Part shown: in pieces, positions 7,741 through 17,506 of the stretch
Position numbering within the stretch: the stretch's first letter is position 1
Layout: the number at the start of each line of letters is the position of its first letter
Source of the DNA: Enterococcus cecorum
Lineage (GTDB): Bacteria; Bacillota; Bacilli; Lactobacillales; Enterococcaceae
Assembly: GCF_023221775.1 (NCBI RefSeq)
Contig: NZ_JAKUDS010000007.1
Location: 1-64,000 of the forward strand
Direction: 5' to 3'
Length of the DNA stretch: 64,000 bases
Position numbers and translations under genes: made by a program
The notes under the pieces: generated by a model
Seen by the model: the letters and a program-made list of their open reading frames with translations, nothing else
Databases searched by the model: none
What the model was told of the DNA's origin: nothing

Positions 7741-9678
7741 ATGATTATCTTACAAGTCAATCAAGTGGCCCGCCTTTTTGGTGCTGAGGTCCTCTTTGAA
7801 AATATCCAAATGGAAATTGACAGCCAATCACGTATTGCCTTAGTTGGCCGCAATGGTGCTGGCAAATCAACCTTAATCAAAATTATCGCAGGAATTGAAC
7901 AACCTGATCAAGGGCAAATTGTCCGCAATAAAAATATTCAACTCGGCTATCTTGCACAAAATACCGGATTAGAAAGTGAAAATACCGTTTGGGAGGAAAT
8001 GCTTTTAGCTTTTTCACAAGTCCGGCAAATGGAAAGTCGGATGCGCCAGTTAGAAATTCAAATGGGTGAAAGTGACTTTACTTCTGCTGAGTATGAACGC
8101 TTATTAAAAGAATACGATGAATTACAACATCAATTTAAAGAAAAAAATGGCTATGGCTATGAAAATGAAATTCGCACCGTTCTACATGGTTTCCAATTTG
8201 GTCCAGAGTTTTATGAACAAGCCATTGATACTTTATCAGGTGGTCAAAAAACGCGGCTAGCCTTAGCGAAACTGCTTTTACAAAAACCTGACCTACTGAT
8301 TTTAGACGAACCCACCAACCATTTAGATATCGAAACACTTTCTTGGTTAGAAGGCTATCTCCAAGGCTATCAAGGCGCGTTACTCATTGTCTCTCATGAC
8401 CGCTATTTTCTTGATAAAGTCGCTACCGAAGTTTATGAATTAAGTCGTCGGAAAATGCGCTATTATAAAGGAAATTATAGTCAATACCTTGATTTAAAAG
8501 CCCAGCAACTCGCAAGCGAATGGAAAGCTTATGAAAAACAACAAGAAGAAATTCAAAAATTAGAAGATTTCGTGGCGCGTAATCTCGTGCGGGCATCTAC
8601 TACTAAACGTGCCCAAAGTCGACGCAAACAGTTAGAAAAAATGGAACGACTAGATAAACCTCAAGGGGATGAAAAGTCAGCACACTTCCTCTTTAACATC
8701 CAAAAAGAGTCTGGAAATGTCGTCTTGCAACTGACAGATGGTGCTATTGGGTATGAAAATGTCATTTTGAGCGAACCGATTGAACTCGATATTCGTAAGC
8801 AAGAAGCCATCGCCTTAGTCGGGCCAAATGGTATCGGCAAGTCCACCCTTTTAAAATCGATTATTGGTCAAATTCCGCTGATTAAAGGTGACATCCACTT
8901 GGGAAGCAATGTTTCGATTGGTTATTACGATCAAGGACAAGCCGATTTACATTCTAATAAGACGATTTTACATGAACTTTGGGATGAACACACGACTACC
9001 CCTGAAGGAGAAATTCGCACCATTTTGGGTAGTTTTCTTTTCTCAGGCGAAGATGTGGAAAAACCAATTTCACTATTAAGTGGTGGCGAAAAAGCGCGCG
9101 TTGCCTTGGCCAAACTTTCCATGGATCAAGATAACTTTTTAATACTTGACGAACCGACCAACCATTTAGATATTGATAATAAAGAAGTTTTGGAAAATGC
9201 GTTGATTGATTATCCTGGGACACTTCTTTTTGTCTCTCATGACCGCTATTTTATTAATCGGATTGCTACGAAAGTCATTGAACTTTCAGAACATGGCAGC
9301 AAACTTTATTTAGGCGACTATGATTATTACTTGGAGAAAAAACGCGAAGAAGAAGAACTTAAAGCACTCCAAGCACAAACAGAAGAAAAAGTACCGGAAA
9401 TCTCTTCTGGCAAACAATCATTTATGCAAAGTAAAGAGCAACAAAAATCACTGCGAAGTCTCACCCGTCAAATCGAACAATTAGAAAAAGAAATGGAACA
9501 AATTGAAGCGCAAATTGCACAATTAGAAACAGCGATGACCTTACCAGAAAATCTTGCGGACCACCAAGCATTATTAGACTTAAATCATGAATTAGAACAA
9601 GCGAGAAGCCAACAAGATCGCATTTTAGAGCAATGGGAAACGGCCACTTTAGCATTAGAAGAAATGGAAAATGAATAG
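7741..9678 (+). CDS. ABC-F family ATPase, YdiF-like
   Basis: 645-aa soluble protein with two ABC domains: Walker A GRNGAGKST and GPNGIGKST, signatures LSGGQ and LSGGE, and LDEPTNHLD twice. A linker of basic helices lies between them and a coiled-coil tail spans about residues 545-645. ABC-F proteins act on the ribosomal E site; this subgroup is housekeeping rather than a proven antibiotic-resistance factor. AAAGGA precedes the ATG at 7741 by 11 bases; an earlier ATG at 7729 overlaps that site. The ogt gene follows directly. Confidence 0.9.
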   Translation: MIILQVNQVARLFGAEVLFENIQMEIDSQSRIALVGRNGAGKSTLIKIIAGIEQPDQGQIVRNKNIQLGYLAQNTGLESENTVWEEMLLAFSQVRQMESRMRQLEIQMGESDFTSAEYERLLKEYDELQHQFKEKNGYGYENEIRTVLHGFQFGPEFYEQAIDTLSGGQKTRLALAKLLLQKPDLLILDEPTNHLDIETLSWLEGYLQGYQGALLIVSHDRYFLDKVATEVYELSRRKMRYYKGNYSQYLDLKAQQLASEWKAYEKQQEEIQKLEDFVARNLVRASTTKRAQSRRKQLEKMERLDKPQGDEKSAHFLFNIQKESGNVVLQLTDGAIGYENVILSEPIELDIRKQEAIALVGPNGIGKSTLLKSIIGQIPLIKGDIHLGSNVSIGYYDQGQADLHSNKTILHELWDEHTTTPEGEIRTILGSFLFSGEDVEKPISLLSGGEKARVALAKLSMDQDNFLILDEPTNHLDIDNKEVLENALIDYPGTLLFVSHDRYFINRIATKVIELSEHGSKLYLGDYDYYLEKKREEEELKALQAQTEEKVPEISSGKQSFMQSKEQQKSLRSLTRQIEQLEKEMEQIEAQIAQLETAMTLPENLADHQALLDLNHELEQARSQQDRILEQWETATLALEEMENE

Positions 9679-10182
9679 ATGAAAGAAACGCTTTATACCC
9701 ATAACTTTGAAGTATCCGATATGCAGATTTCACTGGGGGTATCTGACAAAGGTCTAGTCTTTGCAGCACCTAGTAGTTGTTGTGAAAAAGAACGCGCAAC
9801 TTATCAGTGGTTAGAAGATACACAATTCACTATGCCATTTGTCCAATATTACCAACAATACTTTAACGGTCAGTTACCAACTGTCTCCTTTTCTCTTGAC
9901 CTGAGAGGCACACCGTTTCAAAAACAAGTCTGGGAAACCCTATTGACGATTGCTTATGGTCAGGTCGTTACTTACAAAGACGTCGCTCAAAAAATGAAGC
10001 GACCAAGTGCAGTTAGAGCTGTTGCCAATGCGATTGGAAAAAATCCAATTTTAATTATCGTCCCTTGTCATCGTGTCATTGGATCAAATGGGCAATTAAC
10101 CGGATTTGGTTGGGGAATCCCGCTAAAGAAAAGACTCTTAACACTTGAAAAAAATATCCTCTCAACTCGTGCAAAAGGTTGA
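9679..10182 (+). CDS. ogt: Methylated-DNA-[protein]-cysteine S-methyltransferase
   Basis: 167-aa suicide enzyme that removes O6-alkyl groups from guanine. It has the active-site motif PCHRVIG near residue 130 and the helix-turn-helix-like segment RPSAVRAVANAIGKNP before it. The ATG starts on the base after the stop codon of the ABC-F gene, so translation is probably coupled. Length is typical. Its stop lies inside the terminator stem. Confidence 0.94.
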   Translation: MKETLYTHNFEVSDMQISLGVSDKGLVFAAPSSCCEKERATYQWLEDTQFTMPFVQYYQQYFNGQLPTVSFSLDLRGTPFQKQVWETLLTIAYGQVVTYKDVAQKMKRPSAVRAVANAIGKNPILIIVPCHRVIGSNGQLTGFGWGIPLKKRLLTLEKNILSTRAKG

Positions 10183-10213
10183 ACGTTCAATCTTTTGCAC
10201 TTTACTTTTATCT
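10169..10213 (+). terminator. Intrinsic terminator after ogt
   Basis: GTGCAAAAGGTTGAAC (10169-10184) faces GTTCAATCTTTTGCAC (10185-10200) with one G.T pair, followed by TTTACTTTTA. Confidence 0.65.
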
Positions 10214-10258
10214 AAAAAAGGTAGACAATAAATCTATCATTACGAGAGGATGAAGCAA

Positions 10259-11059
10259 ATGCAATTACTACACTATGATTTAACAAGCAAAAATCAGCGC
10301 CAAGCAAGTGTGGATGTTTACCTAAGAGAAATCGTCCAAGAAAACCCACAGCCTTTACCAATTGTGGTCATCTGTCCTGGTGGGGGCTATCATTTTGTTT
10401 CTAATCGTGAATCAGAGCCACTTGCCTTAGCCTTTATGAACCAAGGCTATCACGCAGTAGTTTTAAACTATACGACACGTGATACGTTTGCTAAAGGCAC
10501 ATTTTTAGAGGATTGCCTAGAACAAGTCGCCCTCACTTTTGAGTTGATTCATCAAAAGGCTAAAAAATGGCAGGCCAATACAGACGAAATCTTCTTATTA
10601 GGTTGTTCTGCTGGTGGCCATTTAGCTGCCTCTTATAGTAGCCAGTGGCATCAATTCCATCAAGAAGCTTCATATCAACCAAAAGGCACGATTCTTTGCT
10701 ACCCAGTCACTAGCTTTGATTTGGGATGGCCAAAAACAGTGGATCACTTAGGTATCACGAAAGAAGATTGTCTGCGATATGATACGATTGCTCAAATTAA
10801 TTCAAAGACGGCACCAACTTATATTTGGCACACTTTTGCCGATGGTTCAGTACCTGTAGTCAATTCACTAAAATATTGTGAAGCGCTCTATCAACAACAC
10901 ATTCCTTTTGAAGCACATATTTTTGAAAATGGCAAACACGGCTTAGCACTTGCAAATGAATCAAGCGCGAAGTCATTTGATACAGAATATATACTCCCTG
11001 AAGTTGCACAATGGTTTGAAGAATGTAGTGCCTGGATGAAACGACAACGCCAAAACTAA
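10259..11059 (+). CDS. Alpha/beta hydrolase, acetyl-esterase-like
   Basis: 266-aa alpha/beta hydrolase of the BD-FAE / acetyl xylan esterase-like group. HGG-type oxyanion segment CPGGGYHF near residue 40, nucleophile elbow GCSAGGHLAA near residue 120, acid in the HTFADGSVPV segment and catalytic His in ENGKHGLAL near the C-terminus. GAGAGG (10244-10249) is 9 bases from the ATG at 10259. Secreted or sugar-linked substrates cannot be inferred, since there is no signal peptide. It appears to be a single-gene unit. Confidence 0.86.
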   Translation: MQLLHYDLTSKNQRQASVDVYLREIVQENPQPLPIVVICPGGGYHFVSNRESEPLALAFMNQGYHAVVLNYTTRDTFAKGTFLEDCLEQVALTFELIHQKAKKWQANTDEIFLLGCSAGGHLAASYSSQWHQFHQEASYQPKGTILCYPVTSFDLGWPKTVDHLGITKEDCLRYDTIAQINSKTAPTYIWHTFADGSVPVVNSLKYCEALYQQHIPFEAHIFENGKHGLALANESSAKSFDTEYILPEVAQWFEECSAWMKRQRQN

Positions 11060-11066
11060 ACAAAAA

Positions 11067-11112
11067 AATACATGAGAAAATTGTTACAACGACAACTTCT
11101 CATGTATTTGTA
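11067..11112. terminator. Terminator shared by esterase gene and potABCD
   Basis: ATACATGAGAA pairs with TTCTCATGTAT across an inner small stem. The T-run is strong on the minus strand (TTTTTTTG) and weak on +, so it mainly ends potABCD. Confidence 0.75.
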
Positions 11113-12186
11113 TTAATTACGATACATCTTCAACTCAAGGAATAAATCATTGTAGATGCCCAAGTATTTAGAACCTAAATTATCATAGACTTCCAAATGC
11201 TTCATCAAATCAGCAGAAGGATAAAATTGTTCATCTTCGGTAATTTCTTTAGGTAAGATTTTTAGCGCTTCTTTATTTGGTGTGGCATAACCGATATATT
11301 CGGCATTTTGTGCGGCATTTTTTGGTTCTAGCATAAAGTTAATGAAATCGTAAGCACCTTTAATATTTTTGGCTGTTTTCGGGATAACCATATTATCAAA
11401 CCAGAGATTCGAGCCTTCTTTAGGAATGACATAATGAAGATGCTCATTTTGTTCTAACATATCCGCTGCTTCTCCAGAAAATGTTACAGCAACCGCACTC
11501 TCTTCATTAGCCATATACATTTTAATTTCATCAGCAACAATTGCCTTGACATTTGGGGTAATCTTGCGCAATTTATTGACTGCCGCTGTCAATTGCGAAT
11601 CATTTTTACTATTTAAAGAATAACCTAAACTATTTAACCCTAAACCAATGACTTCACGTGCCCCATCAATCAACATCACATTATTTCTTAGCTCTGGACG
11701 CCATAAATCATCCCAAGACTGGATATCTTTGCCATCAACGAATTTGTCATTATAGACAATTCCTAATGTTCCCCAAAAGTATGGGATGGAATATTTATTA
11801 TTCTTATCAAAACTTAAATTCAAAAAACGCGAATCAATATTGTCTAAACCCTTAATTTTACTATGGTCGATTGGGATTAAAAGGTTTTCTTCTTTCATTT
11901 TTTGAATCATATATTCACTAGGAATGGTAATGTCATAAGCCGTACCACCTTGTTGAATCTTGGTAAACATCGCTTCGTTGGAGTCAAAAGTTTCATAATT
12001 GACTTTATAGCCATATTCTTTTTCAAACTTTTTAATTAAAGCCGGATCAATATAATCGCCCCAGTTATAAACATTTAAGACTTTGGCTCCTGACATGCCA
12101 CTTGACTTTTGTAAGTGATGCACGCCTAAAGCTAATACACCGATAATGACTAAAATACCAATAAATAGAGATTGCAATTTTTTCAT
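11113..12186 (-). CDS. potD: Spermidine/putrescine-binding protein PotD
   Basis: 357-aa extracellular substrate-binding protein of the polyamine importer. Residues 1-28 form a signal/anchor helix without a lipobox cysteine, as in streptococcal PotD. The mature domain begins VLNVYNWGDYIDP and keeps YETFDSNEAM, polyamine-site acidic and aromatic residues, and the C-terminal YIGYATPN. Last gene of potABCD; its ATG overlaps the potC stop. Confidence 0.95.
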   Translation of the reverse strand: MKKLQSLFIGILVIIGVLALGVHHLQKSSGMSGAKVLNVYNWGDYIDPALIKKFEKEYGYKVNYETFDSNEAMFTKIQQGGTAYDITIPSEYMIQKMKEENLLIPIDHSKIKGLDNIDSRFLNLSFDKNNKYSIPYFWGTLGIVYNDKFVDGKDIQSWDDLWRPELRNNVMLIDGAREVIGLGLNSLGYSLNSKNDSQLTAAVNKLRKITPNVKAIVADEIKMYMANEESAVAVTFSGEAADMLEQNEHLHYVIPKEGSNLWFDNMVIPKTAKNIKGAYDFINFMLEPKNAAQNAEYIGYATPNKEALKILPKEITEDEQFYPSADLMKHLEVYDNLGSKYLGIYNDLFLELKMYRN

Positions 12187-13022
12187 CGGATATTTGCCAC
12201 CCCCGTTTGGATTGATCGACCTTTTTTACGACGCGGACGGTTATCTTTGCTAATGAAGTAATAACCGACAACTAAAAGCATCGAGAAGATAAAGACTAAG
12301 GTACTTAAAGCATTAATTTCTAAGCTAATCCCTTGACGTGCCCGTGAATAGATTTCTACGGACAATGTTGAAAATCCATTACCAGTCACAAAGAAAGTAA
12401 CCGCAAAGTCATCTAAGGAATACGTAAAGGCCATAAAATACCCAGCAATAATCCCTGGTGATAGAAATGGCAGAATAATACGCATTAAGACTTGACGATA
12501 ATTCGCCCCCAAATCAAGGGCTGCCCGAATCATACTATCATTCATTTCTTGTAGCTTTGGCAAAACCATTAGCACCACAATTGGAATACTGAAAGCTACG
12601 TGTGAAAGTAAGACACTGATAAAGCCGAGACTAAAGTTACTGAACAAATTGCCAATCATCGTAAAGAAAATTAAGAAACTTGCACCAATAATAACGTCAG
12701 GAGAAACTAACAAGATATTATTTAAACTCAATAATGTCGTGCGGCTTTGACGTCTCTTTGTATAATAAATCGCCATTGCACCAAAAGTTCCAATCATTGT
12801 CGCAATCAAGGCAGATAAAAAGGCTAGTAAAAATGTGTTTAACACAATGATAATCAAACGCGTATCTGACCACAATGTTTGATAGTGTTCCCAGGTAAAT
12901 CCCGTGAACTTATTCATGGTACCGCCTTTATTAAAAGAATAAAAAATCAAGTAAAAAATGGGCGCATACAAAATGATAAACACTAAAGTTAAATAAATTT
13001 TCGAAAAGAGGTTTTTCTTCAT
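12183..13022 (-). CDS. potC: Spermidine/putrescine ABC transporter permease PotC
   Basis: 279-aa inner-membrane permease with six helices and the EAA loop, here AALDLGANYRQVLMRIILP near residue 170, which docks on PotA. It ends in a Lys/Arg-rich tail. Both ends overlap neighbours by ATGA junctions with potB and potD, so the operon is translationally coupled. Confidence 0.95.
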   Translation of the reverse strand: MKKNLFSKIYLTLVFIILYAPIFYLIFYSFNKGGTMNKFTGFTWEHYQTLWSDTRLIIIVLNTFLLAFLSALIATMIGTFGAMAIYYTKRRQSRTTLLSLNNILLVSPDVIIGASFLIFFTMIGNLFSNFSLGFISVLLSHVAFSIPIVVLMVLPKLQEMNDSMIRAALDLGANYRQVLMRIILPFLSPGIIAGYFMAFTYSLDDFAVTFFVTGNGFSTLSVEIYSRARQGISLEINALSTLVFIFSMLLVVGYYFISKDNRPRRKKGRSIQTGVANIR

Positions 13023-13828
13023 TTTTTAGCCCCTCCTTTACGTTTTTCTGCGGTTAACACCATAACAATGAACATCGCTACAATCAAGACGACGCCAATG
13101 GTTGAACCCATTCCCCAGTTTTGCGTCACTAAGAAATGCTCTTCAATGGCTGTACCTAGCGTAATCACTCGGTTTCCACCAATCAAACGTGTCAACATAA
13201 AAAGTGATAACGATGGGATAAAGACCGCTTGAATGCCACTTTTCACCCCATTTAAGGATAAAGGAAAGATCACGCGTCTAAAAGTTTCGAAATTATTCGC
13301 GCCTAAATCCCGACTCGCATTTAACAGCGAAGGATTGATTTCTTCTAATGCATTAAAAATCGGCAAAATCATAAATGGCAATTCAATATAGGTTGCGACC
13401 GTCATAAAACTAAAATCGGTAAACATGATTTGTACCGGAGCAATGCCAAAGAATGAAAGGAATTGATTAATACTACCATGAATCCCAAAAATACCAATAA
13501 ATGCATAGGCTTTAAGCAATAAATTAATCCATGTTGGTAAAATAATCAAAAGTAGCAACAAATCTTTGTGCCGTAATTTCGTTAAAAAATACGCCGTTGG
13601 ATAACTAATCAAAAGAGTGGTTAAGGTAATTAAAAAGGCATACCAAATCGAATTCAGCGTCATCATCAAATACTTGCCTGATGTAAAGTAAGTCGCATAA
13701 TTAGCGAAGGTGAAATGCCCACTAATATCAAAAAAGGACTGATAAATAATTAGTAATACTGGGGCAATGACAAATAAAAGCAACCAAGCAACATAAGGAA
13801 TCGCATAAATTTGTTTTAATTTGCTCAA
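13019..13828 (-). CDS. potB: Spermidine/putrescine ABC transporter permease PotB
   Basis: 269-aa permease with six helices and an EAA loop (ASRDLGANNFETFRRVIFPL near residue 165). Partner of PotC in the heterodimeric channel. The gene begins 12 bases after potA and overlaps potC by four bases. Confidence 0.95.
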   Translation of the reverse strand: MSKLKQIYAIPYVAWLLLFVIAPVLLIIYQSFFDISGHFTFANYATYFTSGKYLMMTLNSIWYAFLITLTTLLISYPTAYFLTKLRHKDLLLLLIILPTWINLLLKAYAFIGIFGIHGSINQFLSFFGIAPVQIMFTDFSFMTVATYIELPFMILPIFNALEEINPSLLNASRDLGANNFETFRRVIFPLSLNGVKSGIQAVFIPSLSLFMLTRLIGGNRVITLGTAIEEHFLVTQNWGMGSTIGVVLIVAMFIVMVLTAEKRKGGAKK

Positions 13829-13840
13829 CTTATCTTCCCC

Positions 13841-14926
13841 CTACTCTTCATAGCTTTCTAAACGTGCGTCAAAGTCTTCTTCTGATTCGTTAAAACGCAT
13901 GACATGGATATCTTCTGGCTCAAAGTATAATCCAATCTGGCTGCCTACTTTTGCCTTACGAGTAGAGTGAACCATCCATTCATTGCCATCTTCATCGTAA
14001 CAAATGATCTCATAGTGAACGCCTCTAAATAGCTGCGTATCCACTTTGACAACTAATTTTCCTTTGTCCGCTGTAGTCAAGGTCAAATCTTCCGGACGAA
14101 TCACAATTTCAACAGGTTCATTTGGTCGCATCCCACCGTCAACACATTCAAATTCTTTACCGACAAATTCAACCTTGTAATCTTCAATCATCGTACCATT
14201 GACAATATTACTTTCCCCAACAAAATCAGCCACAAAATGATTGATTGGTTCATCGTAAATGTCTACTGGCGTCCCACTTTGAACGATTTCACCTTTATTC
14301 ATGACAAAAATTTCATCACTCATCGCCAAAGCTTCTTCTTGGTCGTGGGTAACAAAGATAAAGGTAATACCTAGCCGTTGTTGCAATTCACGTAACTCAT
14401 ACTGCATATCTGTGCGCAACTTCAAATCAAGTGCCGAGAGTGGTTCATCCAGTAATAAGACTTTTGGTTCATTGACAATCGCTCGGGCAATCGCTACTCG
14501 TTGTCTTTGTCCACCAGACATTTCACTAATTTCACGTTGTTCATAACCAGCTAATTGTACTAAGCGTAAAGCCTCAGTTACTTTTTTGGCGATTTCATCT
14601 TTTGGTAATTTTTTAATTTTAAGTCCGAAAGCAACATTTTCAAATACATTCATATGTGGAAAAAGCGCATAATCTTGAAAGACGGTATTCACTTGACGTT
14701 GGTTCGCTGGAATATCATTAATGCGTTTACCTTCAAAGTAGACATCGCCTTCAGATGCTTCAGTAAACCCTGCAATAATGCGTAGGATAGTCGTTTTTCC
14801 ACATCCAGAAGGACCAAGTAAGGTATAAAATTTACCCGCCTCAATTTCAAAGCTTATGTCTTTTAAAATCGTTTCATCATCATAGCGTTTCACAATATTT
14901 TTAAACGTAATAATGCTATTAGACAA
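13841..14926 (-). CDS. potA: Spermidine/putrescine ABC transporter ATPase PotA
   Basis: About 361 aa. ABC domain (Walker [10 protein letters not shown], signature MSGGQRQR, Walker [13 protein letters not shown]) and a C-terminal TOBE domain from about residue 250. Drives polyamine import with PotBCD. I start at the TTG at 14926, which has AAGGGGG 8-9 bases upstream; longer starts up to 14956 overlap that site. Unlike many lactobacillales, murB is not directly upstream; it lies about 4 kb away. Confidence 0.93.
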   Translation of the reverse strand: MSNSIITFKNIVKRYDDETILKDISFEIEAGKFYTLLGPSGCGKTTILRIIAGFTEASEGDVYFEGKRINDIPANQRQVNTVFQDYALFPHMNVFENVAFGLKIKKLPKDEIAKKVTEALRLVQLAGYEQREISEMSGGQRQRVAIARAIVNEPKVLLLDEPLSALDLKLRTDMQYELRELQQRLGITFIFVTHDQEEALAMSDEIFVMNKGEIVQSGTPVDIYDEPINHFVADFVGESNIVNGTMIEDYKVEFVGKEFECVDGGMRPNEPVEIVIRPEDLTLTTADKGKLVVKVDTQLFRGVHYEIICYDEDGNEWMVHSTRKAKVGSQIGLYFEPEDIHVMRFNESEEDFDARLESYEE

Positions 14927-15124
14927 TCTCAAATCCCCCTTCATCTTCCTTGGCAAATTATTTTTCTTGCCCAGACATTCTTTTTCATCTCACTGCTTGA
15001 ATCAAACAGCATACTCATTAAGTTTAGGGCTTTAAGTCAAAAAATACAAGCAAAAAACGTAGATTCTAGCTATTTTTTTCAGAGAATCAAAAATCATTTT
15101 CTACAATATATTGACCAAAGATGG

Positions 15125-15152
15125 TTGCACGTTTTCTAAGCTGTGTTATGAT
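15125..15152 (+). promoter_or_regulatory. Promoter of the oxidoreductase-coaBC unit
   Basis: TTGCAC (15125-15130), a 16-base spacer and TATGAT (15147-15152), followed by GAGGTGA before the ATG at 15186. Confidence 0.6.
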
Positions 15153-15185
15153 AAAAAGAAAACGCATTACTTTGAGGTGAATGTC

Positions 15186-16175
15186 ATGAATCCAAACTAT
15201 TCATTTTTACAAGTCAAGCAAGTCAATGAACAAGTCGTATCTTCTATTGAACAAACCTGCTTACGTGATTTAAACGAAGGCGAAGTAGCAGTAAAGGTCG
15301 CCTATTCAGATATCAATTATAAAGATGCTTTAGCGCTCAAAACCAATGGCGGTGTGATTCGTCAATATCCGATGACACCAGGTATTGATTTAGCAGGGAC
15401 AGTCCTTGCTTCCAAAGATTCCCAATGGCAAGTTGGACAAAAAGTACTTCAAACCGGCTATAGTCTAGGGGTTAGCGCACCAGGCGGCTTTAGTCAAATC
15501 CAAATTGTCAAAAGGGATGAACTGGTTGCTTTACCTGAGGATTTAGAGTTAAAACAAGCCATGCAATTTGGTACAGCTGGCTTTACCGCTGCCCTAGCCG
15601 TTTTAGCTATCAAGGAACAAGTGACCGATTTAAACGCACCAATTGTGATTACTGGTGCAAGTGGCGGTGTGGGGAGTATCGCTGTAGGTTTACTTGCTCG
15701 TCTAGGTTTTAAAAATCTTATTGCCCTTTCTAGAAAAGAGGCTCCTTGGTTACTCAACTTGGGCGCTACAACCATCGAAAATCCCAATCTTTGGTTATCG
15801 GAAAAAATCAAGCCTTTAGCCAAACAAAAAATAGCCGGTGTCATTGATACAGTTGGCGGCGATTTATTAAGTGCTTTAATTCCTCAAGTGCAATATGCCG
15901 GGGCTTTAGCTTTATGTGGAAATGCCGGTGGAATCAAGCTACAAACAACTGTCTTGCCTTTTATTTTAAGGGGGATTAAAATAATAGGGATTGATTCGGT
16001 CAATACAAAGATGCCTCAACGACTCCAAGTTTGGGCGTTCTTAGCGAGTCACCGTCAGCTTTTAGACAAGTTACCAATCAACGAAATAGCTCTTGAACAA
16101 ATTCCTGAAGTAGCGCATCAATTATTAGCGGGACAACATCAAGGAAGAACGATTATTCATATAGGGGAAGCATAA
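15186..16175 (+). CDS. YhdH/YhfP family quinone oxidoreductase-like protein
   Basis: 329-aa medium-chain dehydrogenase/reductase. N-terminal GroES-like fold with SDINYKDALALK, then a Rossmann domain with GASGGVGSIAVGLLARLG near residue 155. No zinc-ligand cysteines, so it belongs with NADPH-dependent quinone or acrylyl-CoA reductase-like enzymes. The substrate is not determinable. GAGGTGA is upstream of the chosen ATG; an earlier in-frame start lies in the promoter. It abuts coaB with no gap. Confidence 0.88.
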   Translation: MNPNYSFLQVKQVNEQVVSSIEQTCLRDLNEGEVAVKVAYSDINYKDALALKTNGGVIRQYPMTPGIDLAGTVLASKDSQWQVGQKVLQTGYSLGVSAPGGFSQIQIVKRDELVALPEDLELKQAMQFGTAGFTAALAVLAIKEQVTDLNAPIVITGASGGVGSIAVGLLARLGFKNLIALSRKEAPWLLNLGATTIENPNLWLSEKIKPLAKQKIAGVIDTVGGDLLSALIPQVQYAGALALCGNAGGIKLQTTVLPFILRGIKIIGIDSVNTKMPQRLQVWAFLASHRQLLDKLPINEIALEQIPEVAHQLLAGQHQGRTIIHIGEA

Positions 16176-16934
16176 ATGAAAGTATTAATTACAGCCGGTG
16201 GGACGAGTGAACCCATCGATCAAGTCCGTTCAATAACCAATCATGCAAGTGGCGCCTTAGGAATTGAAATCGCTAAAGTGTTTTTACAAAATGGTGTAAC
16301 AATTGACTATGTCGTAACTAAAAGTGCCAAAAAGCCGGCAGCAAATGAACACTTGAAGTTGCATTTAGTCAATAGCACACAAGAAGTCTATGATTGTCTA
16401 AAGCAACTCTTAACAACCCAAAAATATAGCGCAGTGATTCATACCATGGCCATTAGTGATTTCACAACGCAGGCCAGCCTTTCAATTGAAGCCTTAACCA
16501 CTGCTTTAAACCAGGCTTACCAGGCTAAAAATCAGTTACAAGAAGAAGATTTATTAGCACTTTTTGCATCCATGGCAAATCCTACAGCAAGTAAAATCTC
16601 TTCTAAAACAAAAGGCTTGGTTTTAAGTTTACAACCTACGCCAAAAATTATTCAATCAATTAAGCATTGGCAGCACACAACCGTACTTTTTGGTTTTAAA
16701 CTTTTAGCCAATGTCACACAGGAAAATTTACTACAAGTCGCCCGCAATAGTCTTGAGAAAAATCAGGCGGACTTTGTCATTGCCAATGATTTAAGCGAGA
16801 TTGATACACAACAACATCACGCTTATCTATTAGATTCAACCGGTAAAGTCATCGCCCAAGGATATCAAAAGTCCGAAATCGCCCAAATGATTTTTAAACA
16901 ATGGCAACAAATTTATCAACAGAAAGAAGAATAA
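16176..16934 (+). CDS. coaB: Phosphopantothenate--cysteine ligase CoaB
   Basis: 252-aa stand-alone CoaB, which joins cysteine to 4'-phosphopantothenate in coenzyme A synthesis. It begins ITAGGTSEPIDQVRSITN, the nucleotide-binding start of the family, and ends with FVIANDLSEI. Most bacteria fuse CoaB and CoaC; enterococci and streptococci keep them separate, as here with coaC three bases downstream. Confidence 0.92.
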   Translation: MKVLITAGGTSEPIDQVRSITNHASGALGIEIAKVFLQNGVTIDYVVTKSAKKPAANEHLKLHLVNSTQEVYDCLKQLLTTQKYSAVIHTMAISDFTTQASLSIEALTTALNQAYQAKNQLQEEDLLALFASMANPTASKISSKTKGLVLSLQPTPKIIQSIKHWQHTTVLFGFKLLANVTQENLLQVARNSLEKNQADFVIANDLSEIDTQQHHAYLLDSTGKVIAQGYQKSEIAQMIFKQWQQIYQQKEE

Positions 16935-16937
16935 CTA

Positions 16938-17483
16938 TTGAAGAAAAAAAGAATCATACTAGGAGTTTCAGGTAGTATCTCTGCTTATAAAGCTGCCGAT
17001 ATTACCAACGAACTAACCAAATTAAATATCGAAATCGATGTTATTATGACGCACAGTGCGACTCAATTTATTACCCCACTGACCCTCCAATCACTTGCTA
17101 AACGTCAAGTGCATACGGATGTTTTAGAAGAAGCTAATCCAAGTGTGATTAATCATATCGAATTAGCCAAACAAGCAGATTTATTTTTAGTCGCGCCAGC
17201 AAGTGCCAATATTATCGGGAAGTTTGCGAATGGGTTAGCCGATGATTTGCTCTCAACAGTTCAATTAGCTATCCCCCAAAAAACGCCTAAACTGATTGCT
17301 CCTGCGATGAATACGCAAATGTATCAACATCCAGCAGTCCAAAAAAATCTTGCCTATTTAAAAGAAATTGGCTATCATGAAATCACCCCTCGCGAAAGTT
17401 TACTTGCTTGTGGTGACTATGGTAAAGGCGCTTTAGCTACAGTTGAAACGATTGTAGATGCTGTGATTGAAACGCTCAAATAA
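16938..17483 (+). CDS. coaC: Phosphopantothenoylcysteine decarboxylase CoaC
   Basis: 181-aa flavoprotein (HFCD family) that decarboxylates phosphopantothenoylcysteine. It has GVSGSISAYKAAD at the N-terminus, the substrate-binding PAMNTQMY and the flexible active-site segment LLACGDYGKGA. The start codon is TTG. Second step of the coaB-coaC pair. Confidence 0.93.
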   Translation: MKKKRIILGVSGSISAYKAADITNELTKLNIEIDVIMTHSATQFITPLTLQSLAKRQVHTDVLEEANPSVINHIELAKQADLFLVAPASANIIGKFANGLADDLLSTVQLAIPQKTPKLIAPAMNTQMYQHPAVQKNLAYLKEIGYHEITPRESLLACGDYGKGALATVETIVDAVIETLK

Positions 17484-17506
17484 AAAGGAAGAAAGGAAAA
17501 ATAAAG

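Noticed and set aside
9461-9769. 102-codon minus ORF across the ABC-F/ogt junction
   Set aside because: Shadow of the coiled-coil region; the + strand genes are unambiguous.
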